From NCBI GenBank assembly GCA_039808645.1, contig JBDHTL010000008.1:1-54549 (forward strand): 54,549 nt of DNA, given 5' to 3'. The notes under the pieces were generated by a model, which was given only the letters and a program-made list of their open reading frames with translations, did not search any database and was not told the origin of the DNA. Position 1 is the stretch's first letter. Every line of letters begins with the position of its first letter. Below are positions 37,148 to 48,254 of this stretch, one piece after another. A program made the position numbers and the translations under genes. The stretch is from JAJXWB01 sp039808645. Lineage in GTDB: Bacteria; Pseudomonadota; Alphaproteobacteria; Rhizobiales; Beijerinckiaceae.

Positions 37148-37627
37148 TTAGGCGCCAATTTGGTCGACGCGCTCCAGAATCGCCCGGGCCGCCCCGGGTT
37201 CGCCAATGGCGAGCGCTAGGCGCGGCGTGGCGACCCCCTCGATGACGGCGATCGCCTCCTCTCGACCGGGCAGGCGGGGCGGATGGTCGGCGGCGCGGTC
37301 GCGGTCGACGAGATCGACGACCAGCCGCAGCACCACGGCGGCCTCGTGATCGACCGGAAAAATGCCCTGTCCGCGCCGCTCGACCCGGCCGGCGATCGCC
37401 TCGTGCGGCGAGAGGACGAGTCTGTTCCCGTGGGCCACAATCCGCACCCGATCGTCCGCGACCAGCCGCCCGAACCAGCCGCGCCGGCGGGCCTGCTCGG
37501 CAACCTCTTCGGCGAGACGGCTTTTGCCGGCGGCGGATCGGCCGCGCAACAGCACGCCCGCGCCGCCGACCGCCACCGCGACGCCGTGGATCGTGGCCGG
37601 CGCGGCCCCGCGCTTCGTCGCGTTCAT
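37148..37627 (-). CDS. hprK: HPr kinase/phosphorylase, short form
   Basis: A 159-residue protein equal to the C-terminal catalytic half of classical HprK, as usual in alphaproteobacteria. It has Walker A GRSAAGKSRL near residue 29, followed by the stretch RLVADDRVRI. It phosphorylates HPr on the serine in GGTSIMG and reverses this under low energy. The start overlaps the chvG stop as ATGA, coupling the sensor kinase to PTS control. Confidence 0.9.
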   Translation of the reverse strand: MNATKRGAAPATIHGVAVAVGGAGVLLRGRSAAGKSRLAEEVAEQARRRGWFGRLVADDRVRIVAHGNRLVLSPHEAIAGRVERRGQGIFPVDHEAAVVLRLVVDLVDRDRAADHPPRLPGREEAIAVIEGVATPRLALAIGEPGAARAILERVDQIGA

Positions 37628-39414
37628 GGCGCCGCCGGCAGCCAGACGGTGAAGCGCGCGCCGAGCGGCGTTTCCGGATCTTTCGGATCGGTGCGGTTCA
37701 TGGCGCGGATGCGGCCGTTGTGGGCCTCCACGATCTGGCGCGAGATCGACAGGCCGAGCCCCGAATTCTGGCCGAAACCCTGGTTCGGGCGGTCGGTGTA
37801 GAAGCGCTCGAAGATGCGCTCGAAGGCGTGGGCGGGAATGCCGGGCCCGTCGTCGTCGACGGTCGCTTCATAGCCGTCGCGCCCGCCGTTCGCGCCCTGT
37901 CCCCGCGCCGGACGGAGGCTCACGCGCACGACGCCGCCGGGCTCCGAGAACGATCGGGCGTTGTCGATCAGATTGTTGAACACCTGGCCGAGCCGGGAAT
38001 CGTGCCCGAGGACGCGCCAGGCCTTGCGGCCGCTCTCCGGCGTCGGCGGGCTCGCCAGGTCGAATTCGACGCGGACGCCGTCGCCGCGGTCGACGCTCTG
38101 CGCCACGCCGACGACCGCCTGCAGCACGGCCGACAGATCGACCTCGGCCATGTCGAACCGGGCAAGCTCGGCGTCGAGCCGCGAGGCGTCGGAAATGTCG
38201 CTGATGAGCCGGTCGAGCCGACGCACGTCATGCTCGATGACTTCGAGCAGGCGCCGCCGCGAATCGTCGGTCCGGGCGATCGGCAGGGTTTCGACGGCGC
38301 TGCGCAAAGAGGTCAGAGGGTTCTTCAATTCGTGCGCGACGTCGGCGGCGAAACTCTCGATCGCCTCGATGCGAAGGTAGAGGGATCCCGTCATGTCGCG
38401 CAGGGCGGCGGAGAGATGGCCGATTTCGTCGGAGCGGTCGGAGAAATCGGGAATCTCGTGGCGCGCCTTGCCGCCCTTGCGCACGCGCTCGGCCGCTTCC
38501 GCCAGCCTGCGGATCGGCTCGGCGATCGTGCCGGCGAAGAACAGGGAGAGCAGCAGCATCACGCCGGCCGACACGAGAAAGATGCGCAGGATCGCCCAGC
38601 GTTCGCTGGCGATGATCTTGTCGATGTCGCCGCCCTGCGTCGACAGCAGCAGCGCCCCGCGCACCGCGCGAAACCGCTGGATCGGCACGGCGACCGAGAC
38701 GACCGTCTCGCCGCGGTCGTTGACCCGGACCACCGACCCCGCCGTGCCGGACAGGGCGCGCGCGACCTCGGGCAGGGCGCGGCCGTCTCCGGCCGTCGTT
38801 TCGATCTCGTTCGATTGCCCGCTCGGCCCGTAGAGCCGCTTGAAATGGGCCCAGAGGCGTTCCCACAGGCTCGGCGTGCCGCCGACCGGCGGCAGTTCGG
38901 ACGGCACGATCAGCGAGCGGCTCGTCAGCGAACGCGAGTCGAGCAGCATGTAGCCGTCGCGGTCGTAGACGCGCGCGCGGGTCCGCGTTGGCGAGACGAG
39001 GCGATGCAGCAGCGGCCCGATGCGGTCGGGATTGATCGAGAATTCGAGGCTCGGCGAGGCTTCGTCCGACGGGCCGTAGCTCTGCCCGGGCGCGAGTTGC
39101 AGCAGCTTTTCCGGATCGATGGCGATCGAATCCGTTTCCACCGTCGCCGACGAGGCGATGGCCGCGGCGATGATCTCGCCCTGGCTCTGCAGGCTCTGCA
39201 GCCGCGCGTCGATCAGGCCGGCGCGGAACTGGTTGAGGTAGAGGAAGCCGAGCAGCAGCGCGAACAGGCCGCCGAGGTTGAGAACAATGATGCGGCGCGT
39301 GAGCGAGGAGGAGAAGCGCGCCAGCGTCGCGCGCCACAATTGCCGCAGGCGCACGAGCCGCTTCAGCCGACGGATCGGCCGCGCGACCGGGTCGCTATGG
39401 GCCTCGACGCTCAT
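37624..39414 (-). CDS. chvG: Sensor histidine kinase ChvG/ExoS
   Basis: A 596-residue inner-membrane kinase. Two helices (about 40-62, IIVLNLGGLFALLLGFLYL, and near residue 270, ILRIFLVSAGVMLLLSLFFA) flank a periplasmic sensor domain of about 200 residues. HAMP (GTIAEPIRRLAEAAERVRKG), the H-box FAADVAHELKNPLTSL, the N-box FNNLIDNARSFS and ATP lid motifs DDGPGIP and NSGLGLSISRQIVEAHNG follow. ChvG senses acid and envelope stress in rhizobia. ATG 39414 was chosen by homology; its ribosome binding site is weak. It overlaps hprK. Confidence 0.93.
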   Translation of the reverse strand: MSVEAHSDPVARPIRRLKRLVRLRQLWRATLARFSSSLTRRIIVLNLGGLFALLLGFLYLNQFRAGLIDARLQSLQSQGEIIAAAIASSATVETDSIAIDPEKLLQLAPGQSYGPSDEASPSLEFSINPDRIGPLLHRLVSPTRTRARVYDRDGYMLLDSRSLTSRSLIVPSELPPVGGTPSLWERLWAHFKRLYGPSGQSNEIETTAGDGRALPEVARALSGTAGSVVRVNDRGETVVSVAVPIQRFRAVRGALLLSTQGGDIDKIIASERWAILRIFLVSAGVMLLLSLFFAGTIAEPIRRLAEAAERVRKGGKARHEIPDFSDRSDEIGHLSAALRDMTGSLYLRIEAIESFAADVAHELKNPLTSLRSAVETLPIARTDDSRRRLLEVIEHDVRRLDRLISDISDASRLDAELARFDMAEVDLSAVLQAVVGVAQSVDRGDGVRVEFDLASPPTPESGRKAWRVLGHDSRLGQVFNNLIDNARSFSEPGGVVRVSLRPARGQGANGGRDGYEATVDDDGPGIPAHAFERIFERFYTDRPNQGFGQNSGLGLSISRQIVEAHNGRIRAMNRTDPKDPETPLGARFTVWLPAAP

Positions 39415-39494
39415 GCGCTCAGGACGCCCGCGCCGGGTCGCGCCGTCAGGCCCGCTTCCGGCGCATGCGAGCCTGAAGGCTCGCGGTCCATGGA

Positions 39495-40193
39495 TCACGC
39501 CTCCTTGAACCGGTAGCCGACGCCGTACAGCGTCTCGATCATCTCGAAATCGTCGTCCACGGCCTTGAATTTCTTGCGCAGGCGCTTGATGTGGCTGTCG
39601 ATCGTGCGGTCGTCGACGTAGACCTGGTCGTCGTAGGCGGCGTCCATCAACGCGTTGCGGCTCTTGACGACGCCGGGGCGGGTGGCGAGCGCCTGGAGGA
39701 TCAGGAATTCCGTCACGGTCAGGGTCACCGGCTGGCCGTTCCAGGTGCAGGTGTGGCGCTCGGGGTCCATGCGCAGCGCGCCGCGCTCGAGCAGCTTGAC
39801 CTCCTGCTCCTTCTGCGTGGCGGCTTCCTTCGGGCTGGAGCGGCGCAGGATCGCCTTCACGCGCTCCACCAGCAGGCGCTGCGAGAAGGGTTTGCGGATG
39901 AAATCGTCGGCGCCCATCTTGAGGCCGAACAATTCGTCGATCTCCTCGTCCTTTGAGGTCAGGAAGATCACGGGCAGGTCGGATTTCTGCCGCAGGCGGC
40001 GCAGCAACTCCATGCCGTCCATGCGCGGCATCTTGATGTCGAAGATCGCGAGATCGGGCGGATTGGTCCGCAGCCCGTCGAGCGCGGTCGCGCCGTCTGT
40101 GTAGGTCTGGACGCGATAGCCTTCCCCTTCCAGCGCAATGGAGACGGAAGTGAGAATGTTGCGATCGTCGTCGACGAGAGCGATGGTCGGCAT
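39495..40193 (-). CDS. chvI: Response regulator ChvI
   Basis: A 232-residue OmpR-class regulator. The receiver domain begins MPTIALVDDDRNILTSV with the phospho-acceptor Asp in DLAIFDIKMPRMDG, the conserved Thr/Ser in FLTSKDE and Lys in IRKPFS. The winged helix ends with YVDDRTIDSHIKRLRKKF and the final YGVGYRF. It is followed by chvG after 80 nt. In rhizobia ChvI controls exopolysaccharide, acid response and pckA, which lies 1.1 kb away on the opposite strand. Confidence 0.95.
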   Translation of the reverse strand: MPTIALVDDDRNILTSVSIALEGEGYRVQTYTDGATALDGLRTNPPDLAIFDIKMPRMDGMELLRRLRQKSDLPVIFLTSKDEEIDELFGLKMGADDFIRKPFSQRLLVERVKAILRRSSPKEAATQKEQEVKLLERGALRMDPERHTCTWNGQPVTLTVTEFLILQALATRPGVVKSRNALMDAAYDDQVYVDDRTIDSHIKRLRKKFKAVDDDFEMIETLYGVGYRFKEA

Positions 40194-40416
40194 GAAGCTT
40201 GAAATCCTCGATACTTGGGGCGACGGCGCGGCGGAGCCACGTACGATCCGCAGCGATGCGCCCGAGAAAGCCGGGCCGCGCACAACCTCCCCCGCCCGCA
40301 GTGAATGCGGCCTGAATGGCGCCGGCCTGCGGCGCGGGCGGAATGTCTTGGCCGTTTCAGGCCAAAATGCGACAAGTTCTTGATTTATAGGTCGCAGACT
40401 CAAGGAAATCGAGCCC

Positions 40417-41172
40417 TTGCCCGAGGAAACGCCTCAAAATCCCGACAGCCGGCCGTCCGCGCAGGCGGACTACGACGCCCTCGGCGAAGCCAAGCGCCTC
40501 TTGCGCTCGATCCGCGCCGGCGCGCTGGCGACGCTGGACGCGCAGGGATTTCCCTTCGCCACCCTGGTCAATATCGCCACCGCCCATGACGGCGCGCCGA
40601 TTATCCTCACGTCGAAACTCGCGGCCCACACCGGCAATCTCGAGGCGCGCTCGCAAGCGTCCATCCTGCTCGCCCAGACCGGCAAGGGCGATCCGCTCGC
40701 CCATCCCCGCCTCACGGTTTCCGGCCATCTCGTCCGCGACCGCGATCCGGCCCTGCGCGCGCGGTTTCTCGCCCGCCATCCGAAATCGGCGCTCTATGCC
40801 GACTTTCCGGATTTCTCCTTCTGGCGGATGACGCCCACCGGCTTTCATCTCAATGGCGGCTTCGCACGCGCCGCCGATTTAGAGCCGTCCGCCGTCCTTA
40901 CCGACCTTTCCGGCGCCGACGATCTGATCGCCGCGGAGGAGAGCGCGATCGGGCATCTCAACGCCGATCACGCCGACGCGCTGCGACTCTATGCCGCGAA
41001 GCTCGATGGCCAGCCGGACGCGCGCTGGCATGCCACGGGCCTCGACCCCGAGGGGCTCGATCTTGCAGCCGGCGACAAGACTTCGCGCATCGCCTTTCCC
41101 TCCCGCGTCGCAACACCGGCCGCGCTGCGTGAAATTCTAGTCGCCTTAGCGAAGCGATCGCGCGGCGTCTGA
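40417..41172 (+). CDS. HugZ-like pyridoxamine-phosphate-oxidase-fold protein
   Basis: A 251-residue soluble protein. The N-terminal about 150 residues form a split-barrel flavin-binding domain: LLRSIRAGALATLDAQGFPF, then the region LTSKLAAHTGNLEARSQASI, with LTVSGHL. The C-terminal about 80 residues match the DUF2470 helper domain (AIGHLNADHADALRLYA). This arrangement occurs in HugZ haem-utilisation proteins, but also in relatives of unknown role. TTG at 40417 has GGAAA about 9 nt upstream. It sits between divergent chvI and pckA. Confidence 0.82.
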   Translation: MPEETPQNPDSRPSAQADYDALGEAKRLLRSIRAGALATLDAQGFPFATLVNIATAHDGAPIILTSKLAAHTGNLEARSQASILLAQTGKGDPLAHPRLTVSGHLVRDRDPALRARFLARHPKSALYADFPDFSFWRMTPTGFHLNGGFARAADLEPSAVLTDLSGADDLIAAEESAIGHLNADHADALRLYAAKLDGQPDARWHATGLDPEGLDLAAGDKTSRIAFPSRVATPAALREILVALAKRSRGV

Positions 41173-41349
41173 GCGCGATCCGGCTCGGAATTGTAACGCG
41201 CTGTTGATATTGTCCGCCTAATTGGCCCCGGGGCGTCTTGCCCTGAGGGCGTGCGCGCACTAAACGTCGCGCCACTTTCACTGATGTGACACGATGCGTC
41301 CGGACCGCGAATCCGAAATTGCGCGGCCCCGACCGATCGGGAGAAACGC

Positions 41350-42963
<1,614 letters not shown>

Positions 42964-42987
42964 ACCGAACTCCGTTCGAGGCTCGGA

Positions 42988-43019
42988 AGCCGCCGCGCGC
43001 CAGCGCGGCGGCTTTTTTT
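42988..43019 (+). terminator. Rho-independent terminator of pckA
   Basis: A perfect 11-bp GC-rich stem (AGCCGCCGCGC with GCGCGGCGGCT) has a GCCA loop. It is followed directly by a run of seven T. It lies 24 nt after the pckA stop codon. This is the clearest intrinsic terminator in the window. Confidence 0.93.
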
Positions 43020-43127
43020 GTTGTCCCCGCATTCCCCAGCAAAAAAGTTTTCCACGCGGCGGAATGCGAGAAGAACCTGTGCTATCAATGCGGCGTTTCA
43101 TCCGATTTGTTTCGACGGGCCCCCACC

Positions 43128-43532
43128 GTGCGTCTCGACCATGCAAGGCTTTCTGCCGAAATTCTGCTTTGGGCGGAGCCGCTTGCGCGTGACCGCCTGG
43201 CGGCTTTCTGGGGCGCTTCGGCCTGCGAATCGGTCGCCGGCAAGACGCTGGCCGACCTGCACTGGCGCGCCTGGCGCTGCGCCCTGTCGAATTTGCCGCA
43301 CGGCGCTGCGGCGAGCCGCCGCGACCTGGCGGTCCTCGCGCGCAACGCGGGCCTTCAGGCGGACGTCGTCCGCGACGCCGATGAAGCCGTGATCGACGAA
43401 ATCGCGGAGGTCATCATCGCGCGCTTCCGCCGCTCCCCCGCGCTCGCCAAGGATTATACCAAGGCGCTGGTGTTGACGGCGGCTGGTTTTCTCGCGCCGC
43501 CGGCCGCCGCCGCGCCCAGCAAGGCGGCGTAG
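43128..43532 (+). CDS. Hypothetical protein
   Basis: About 134 residues if started at GTG 43128 (VRLDHARLSAEILLW); a TTG at 43107 would add seven residues. No signal peptide or membrane helix is seen; it is largely helical with several Trp (ILLWAEPLARDRLAAFWGAS, LHWRAWRCAL). The C-terminus is Ala/Pro-rich (APPAAAAPSKAA). Codon use looks coding, but no family was recognised. It lies between the pckA terminator and a repeat. Confidence 0.55.
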   Translation: MRLDHARLSAEILLWAEPLARDRLAAFWGASACESVAGKTLADLHWRAWRCALSNLPHGAAASRRDLAVLARNAGLQADVVRDADEAVIDEIAEVIIARFRRSPALAKDYTKALVLTAAGFLAPPAAAAPSKAA

Positions 43533-43581
43533 CGGCGAGATTCGTTCGCAGGAGCGGAAATTCAGAGCCGGTGTGGCAAGA

Positions 43582-43619
43582 GTCCCGACGCTCGACGAGC
43601 GCCAAGCGTCGGGAATGAC
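43582..43619. repeat. GTCATTCCCGACGC-type hairpin
   Basis: An inverted repeat GTCCCGACGCT...AGCGTCGGGAATGAC has a short GC-rich inner part. Read on the minus strand it starts GTCATTCCCGACGC, as does the element at 50124. It lies between convergent genes and could also stop transcription. Confidence 0.6.
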
Positions 43620-43630
43620 GAAGGCGAGTG

Positions 43631-44089
43631 TCAGCGCGCCGTCAATTCGTCCGCGGTGGGCAGACGGCCGCGCGGCGTCAGCTTGTCGATCACGCCGGGC
43701 AGGGCCTGGGCGAGGCCGTTCAGCAATTCCTGTTCGCTGATCCCGGAAGCGCGCGCGAGATCGCTGATCGTCGTCTGGCCGAGCGTCGAGCCGAGCTGGC
43801 CCGGCTGGATCGGCTGGTTCTGCCCCGAGCCGATCCACGAGCCGATCGTGCCGCCCTGGCCGGCCTTCTCGAACTTGGAGATGAGATCGCCGAGGCCGCC
43901 GATCAGGCCGCCGCCCTCGCCGCCGAGCGGCGGCAGGGACGAGGACGGCTCCGGCGCGGGCTCAGGTTCGGGCGCGGACTTGCGGCTCAGCATGTTCTTG
44001 AGCAGAAGCGCGCCGATGGCGATGGCGATCGGCTTGGCGAGGCTGCCGCCCGGCACCGCGTCCTGCACTGCGTCGTCGAAGAAACCCAT
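43631..44089 (-). CDS. YidB-like DUF937 protein
   Basis: A 152-residue protein like E. coli YidB. An N-terminal helix (SLAKPIAIAIGALLLKNML) is followed by an acidic Pro/Glu-rich linker, a Gly-rich segment (LGGEGGGLIGGLGDLISKFE), and the conserved TTISDLARASGISEQELLNG with a C-terminal LPGVIDKLTPRGRLPT. The function of the family is unknown. ATG 44089 has GGGAGAG 4-8 nt upstream. Confidence 0.8.
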   Translation of the reverse strand: MGFFDDAVQDAVPGGSLAKPIAIAIGALLLKNMLSRKSAPEPEPAPEPSSSLPPLGGEGGGLIGGLGDLISKFEKAGQGGTIGSWIGSGQNQPIQPGQLGSTLGQTTISDLARASGISEQELLNGLAQALPGVIDKLTPRGRLPTADELTAR

Positions 44090-44344
44090 TGTGCTCTCCC
44101 TCGTTCGTCGACGCCGCAAACGCCTTTGGCCTGCGACGCGAGAAATCGGCTACCGGATGACCTGTTTCGCGCGACCCGGCCGCGGCCGCGCAGTCAATGT
44201 CGTGTCGGATCGCGGCCAAGACAAGTCTAACCCCGCAACATTCAAGGCGATGCCGTCTCCCGTCACTTGCGTTTTGACAAAAGTCTCACGACATTTCGCA
44301 GCGAGCCGGAGCGCTTCCGCGCCGGCGGGGTTGGAGAAAAGCGC

Positions 44345-44596
44345 ATGTCTGTCATCGCATGGATCATCCTCGGCCTGATCGCCGGCTTCATCGGCTCGAA
44401 GATCGTCAACAAGAGCGGGCAGGGCTTCCTTCTCGACGTCGCGCTCGGCGTCATCGGCGCCGTCGTCGGCGGTTTCATATTCAATTTCTTCGGCGCGGCG
44501 GGCGTCACCGGCCTCAACATCTACAGCCTGATCGTCTCGGTCGTCGGCGCGGTCGTGGTGCTCTGGGTCTACCACCAGGTCGCGGGCAGGGGCTGA
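44345..44596 (+). CDS. GlsB/YeaQ/YmgE-family small membrane protein
   Basis: An 83-residue protein with three hydrophobic segments: IAWIILGLIAGFIGSKIVN, the central FLLDVALGVIGAVVGGFIFN, and IYSLIVSVVGAVVVLWVYHQ. These match the transglycosylase-associated (GlsB/YeaQ/YmgE) family, often induced by envelope or general stress. TTGGAGAAAA precedes the ATG. It converges with the MFS gene 19 nt downstream. Confidence 0.88.
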   Translation: MSVIAWIILGLIAGFIGSKIVNKSGQGFLLDVALGVIGAVVGGFIFNFFGAAGVTGLNIYSLIVSVVGAVVVLWVYHQVAGRG

Positions 44597-44615
44597 CCGC
44601 GCGACGGACGCGCGA

Positions 44616-45800
44616 TCAGTCGCGCGCCCGCGCCGAAATGATGAACAGCGCGGCAAAGCCGATGATGTTGCAGGCGGCCATGGCCGCGAGGCCGGCGGCG
44701 GGCCAGGCGTCGAACAGCACGCCGACCGCCACCGGCGCGATGGCCGCGGCGATGCGCGAGGGGGCGGCGAGCAGGCCCACGCGCCGGCCGTAGCCCGCCG
44801 GACCGAAGATCGCGAGCGGCAGCGCGCCGCGCGCGATGGTCAGAATGCCGTTGCCGAGCCCGTACAGCATGGCGAAGGGCGCGGCGAGGGCGGCGCCGCC
44901 CAGGAAGAACGCGCCGGCCCCCAGCGGCAGAAAGATCGTGGCCAGCCGCGCCGACACGAGCGGGTGGTAGCGGCTGAGCCAGCCCATCTCCGCCAGCCGC
45001 CCGGCGACCTGCGCCGGGCCGATCAGCGCCGAGGCCGCGATCGCCGCGGTTTGCGTCACGCCGAAATGCGCGAGCAATTGCGGCATGATCGCCGACAGGC
45101 CCGAACTGACGATCGCGGTCGCGGTGAACATCAGGCCGATGGCGGTCATCGCGCGGCGCTCCAGCGCCGGATCCACGACGGGCGCGGGCGCGCTCTCGTC
45201 GGTTGGCGTCGTGGCGGGCGCGGGCGCCGGCGCGGCGGCCGGCAGCAGGAGATTGAGCGGCAGCGCGATCAGAAGATTGGCGGCGACCCAGAAGAAGCAG
45301 ACGCCGCGCCAGCCGACCTCCGCTTCCAGCCACGCCATCAGCGGCCACGAGATCGTGCTTGTGAAGCCCGCGATCAGCGTGACCCCGGAGATCAGCCGTC
45401 GCGCCGAGGCGCCGTAGAGCCGTGTGAGCGCGGCGAAGGCGGTTTCGTAATAGCCGAGCCCCGCGCCCAGCCCCATGACGAGCCAGGCCGCGATCATCAG
45501 CGGCAGACCGTGCGCGAAGCCGAGCAGCGCCAGCCCGAGCGCGAAGGCGAGATTGGCGGCGACCAGCGCGCCGCGTCCGCCGCCCTGGTCGACATGGCGT
45601 CCGACCGCCGGCCCGATGAAGCTCGAGACGACGAGCGCGATCGACAGTCCCGCGAAGGTCCAGTTGGGCGAGAGCCCGAGCTCCCGGCCGATCGGCGCGG
45701 CGAGGATCGCCGGCAGGTAATAGGTGCCGCCATAGCCGATGAGCTGCGCCACGCCGATGCGCGCGACGATCGTCGCACGAGAGGCCTCCCGTTTGCTCAC
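44616..45800 (-). CDS. MFS transporter
   Basis: A 394-residue permease with 12 likely helices. The loop between helices 2 and 3 reads GRHVDQGGGRGALV, the usual MFS signature, and a long central loop is rich in Pro and Ala (about 190-215). Substrate unknown. The GTG start overlaps the VapC stop as GTGA, so it is coupled to the toxin-antitoxin operon, an unusual arrangement for a transporter. Confidence 0.85.
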   Translation of the reverse strand: MSKREASRATIVARIGVAQLIGYGGTYYLPAILAAPIGRELGLSPNWTFAGLSIALVVSSFIGPAVGRHVDQGGGRGALVAANLAFALGLALLGFAHGLPLMIAAWLVMGLGAGLGYYETAFAALTRLYGASARRLISGVTLIAGFTSTISWPLMAWLEAEVGWRGVCFFWVAANLLIALPLNLLLPAAAPAPAPATTPTDESAPAPVVDPALERRAMTAIGLMFTATAIVSSGLSAIMPQLLAHFGVTQTAAIAASALIGPAQVAGRLAEMGWLSRYHPLVSARLATIFLPLGAGAFFLGGAALAAPFAMLYGLGNGILTIARGALPLAIFGPAGYGRRVGLLAAPSRIAAAIAPVAVGVLFDAWPAAGLAAMAACNIIGFAALFIISARARD

Positions 45801-46222
45801 GCCGGACGCCAGTCGGCGAGCGCGATCACCTGAGACTCGTGCGCCGTCCCGCTCACGCGCCTGAGAAAGCGCTGGTCGGCGGTCACGACGCGCGCGCCGC
45901 TCTCGCGCGCCATCGCCAGATAGACCATGTCGTAGATCGGATGATCCAGCGCCATCGCCATGCCCAGCGCCTCGCCGAGATAGCGATCGGTCGGCCGCCA
46001 GACATTGATGGATCGCGGCAGGGTCGCCAGCGCGCGCTGCGCTTGCTCTGCGTCGATGAGGTCGCGTTTCCGGTTCTTCCAGAGGCCGTTGGCGAACTCC
46101 GACATGAGCAGCGTCGGCGCGTGCAGGGGCGCGGCGTTCTCAAGCAGGCGCTCGGCCGCCTCGCTGTCGGCCTCCAGCACGAACCACTTGAGCGCGACGC
46201 TGGCGTCCACGACCAGCGTCAT
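45797..46222 (-). CDS. vapC: PIN-domain toxin (VapC/FitB type)
   Basis: A 141-residue PIN-domain ribonuclease toxin. The N-terminal VVDASVALKWFV carries the first acidic residue. EFANGLWKNRKR, a central DHPIYDMVYLAMARESGARV and VTADQRFLRRV supply the remaining acidic residues of the active site. It cleaves RNA when freed from its antitoxin. The start is 1 nt after the antitoxin stop, a classic operon order. Confidence 0.92.
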   Translation of the reverse strand: MTLVVDASVALKWFVLEADSEAAERLLENAAPLHAPTLLMSEFANGLWKNRKRDLIDAEQAQRALATLPRSINVWRPTDRYLGEALGMAMALDHPIYDMVYLAMARESGARVVTADQRFLRRVSGTAHESQVIALADWRPA

Positions 46223-46223
46223 C

Positions 46224-46451
46224 TCATTCGAGCCCTTCGCGGATTTCGTCGAGCGACAGCGATGGCGCGACGCCCTTGGTCATGTCGCGGATCGAACGCG
46301 CGACCGCGACCCGTTCGTCCGGCGTCAGCGGCTTGTTCGCCTCCAGCAGGTTGCGCAGCTCCTGCTCGAGCGAGACGCCCTTGATCTTCGCCTTCTGCCG
46401 GTAGGCTTCCAGCGTGTCGTCGTCGATGTTGCGGATGAGAACCTGCGCCAA
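46224..46451 (-). CDS. vapB: Ribbon-helix-helix antitoxin (FitA/VapB type)
   Basis: A 75-residue antitoxin. The N-terminal VLIRNIDDDTLEAYRQKAKI and GVSLEQELRNLLEAN fit a FitA-like ribbon-helix-helix DNA-binding domain; the C-terminal tail (MTKGVAPSLSLDEIREGLE) would wrap the toxin. TTG start with GGAGG 6 nt upstream. A palindromic operator lies 22 nt before the start and supports autoregulation. Confidence 0.9.
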   Translation of the reverse strand: MAQVLIRNIDDDTLEAYRQKAKIKGVSLEQELRNLLEANKPLTPDERVAVARSIRDMTKGVAPSLSLDEIREGLE

Positions 46452-46473
46452 GTCGGCCTCCTCGCCGGCCTCC

Positions 46474-46499
46474 GGATGCTATCAAATATGATAGCATCC
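46474..46499. promoter_or_regulatory. Palindromic operator of the toxin-antitoxin operon
   Basis: A perfect inverted repeat: arms GGATGCTATC and GATAGCATCC of 10 bp around an AAATAT spacer. It lies directly upstream of the antitoxin. TATCAT-like hexamers inside could form the -10 box, so binding would block the promoter. The AT-rich sequence stands out from the GC-rich surroundings. Confidence 0.85.
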
Positions 46500-46538
46500 C
46501 TCGGCGGCAAGGGGCAGATCAATTCATGGTCGACGGCA

Positions 46539-48038
<1,500 letters not shown>

Positions 48039-48072
48039 GGTCCTCTCCTCGAAGTCATTCGTTCAATGCGCT

Positions 48073-48174
48073 CCTTCATGCTGAGGAACGGGCGCAGCCC
48101 GCGTCTCGAAACATGGGGATTGCGGCCATCCTTCGAGACGCGATGCGGCGCATCGCTCCTCAGGATGAGGATTC
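48073..48174. repeat. Interspersed palindromic repeat, copy B (inverted relative to copy A)
   Basis: It matches the 28557-28666 element in the opposite direction: CCTTCATGCTGAGG...GCGTCTCGAAAC, then CATCCTTCGAGACGC...GCTCCTCAGGATGAGGAT. It fills most of the mmsA-LysR intergenic region, leaving about 80 bp for regulation of both genes. Confidence 0.8.
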
Positions 48175-48210
48175 CTGTTTCCGGCATCTTTATCGTTCAC
48201 GATTTTTCGC

Positions 48211-48227
48211 ATATCAATTGGCGATAT
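48211..48227. promoter_or_regulatory. Candidate LysR-type operator
   Basis: ATATC-AATTGGC-GATAT is a perfect 5-bp inverted repeat around seven bases, and fits the T-N11-A pattern of LysR regulators. It lies 28 nt before the LysR start and upstream of mmsA, in an AT-rich stretch. The site is short, so the call is tentative. Confidence 0.45.
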
Positions 48228-48254
48228 CGCGCAACCGCTGTGCATGTATTCGCA

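Noticed and set aside
45797..46499. Toxin-antitoxin genes as evidence for a genomic island
   Set aside because: GC content and codon use of the genes match the surroundings, and no integrase, tRNA or direct repeats were seen.
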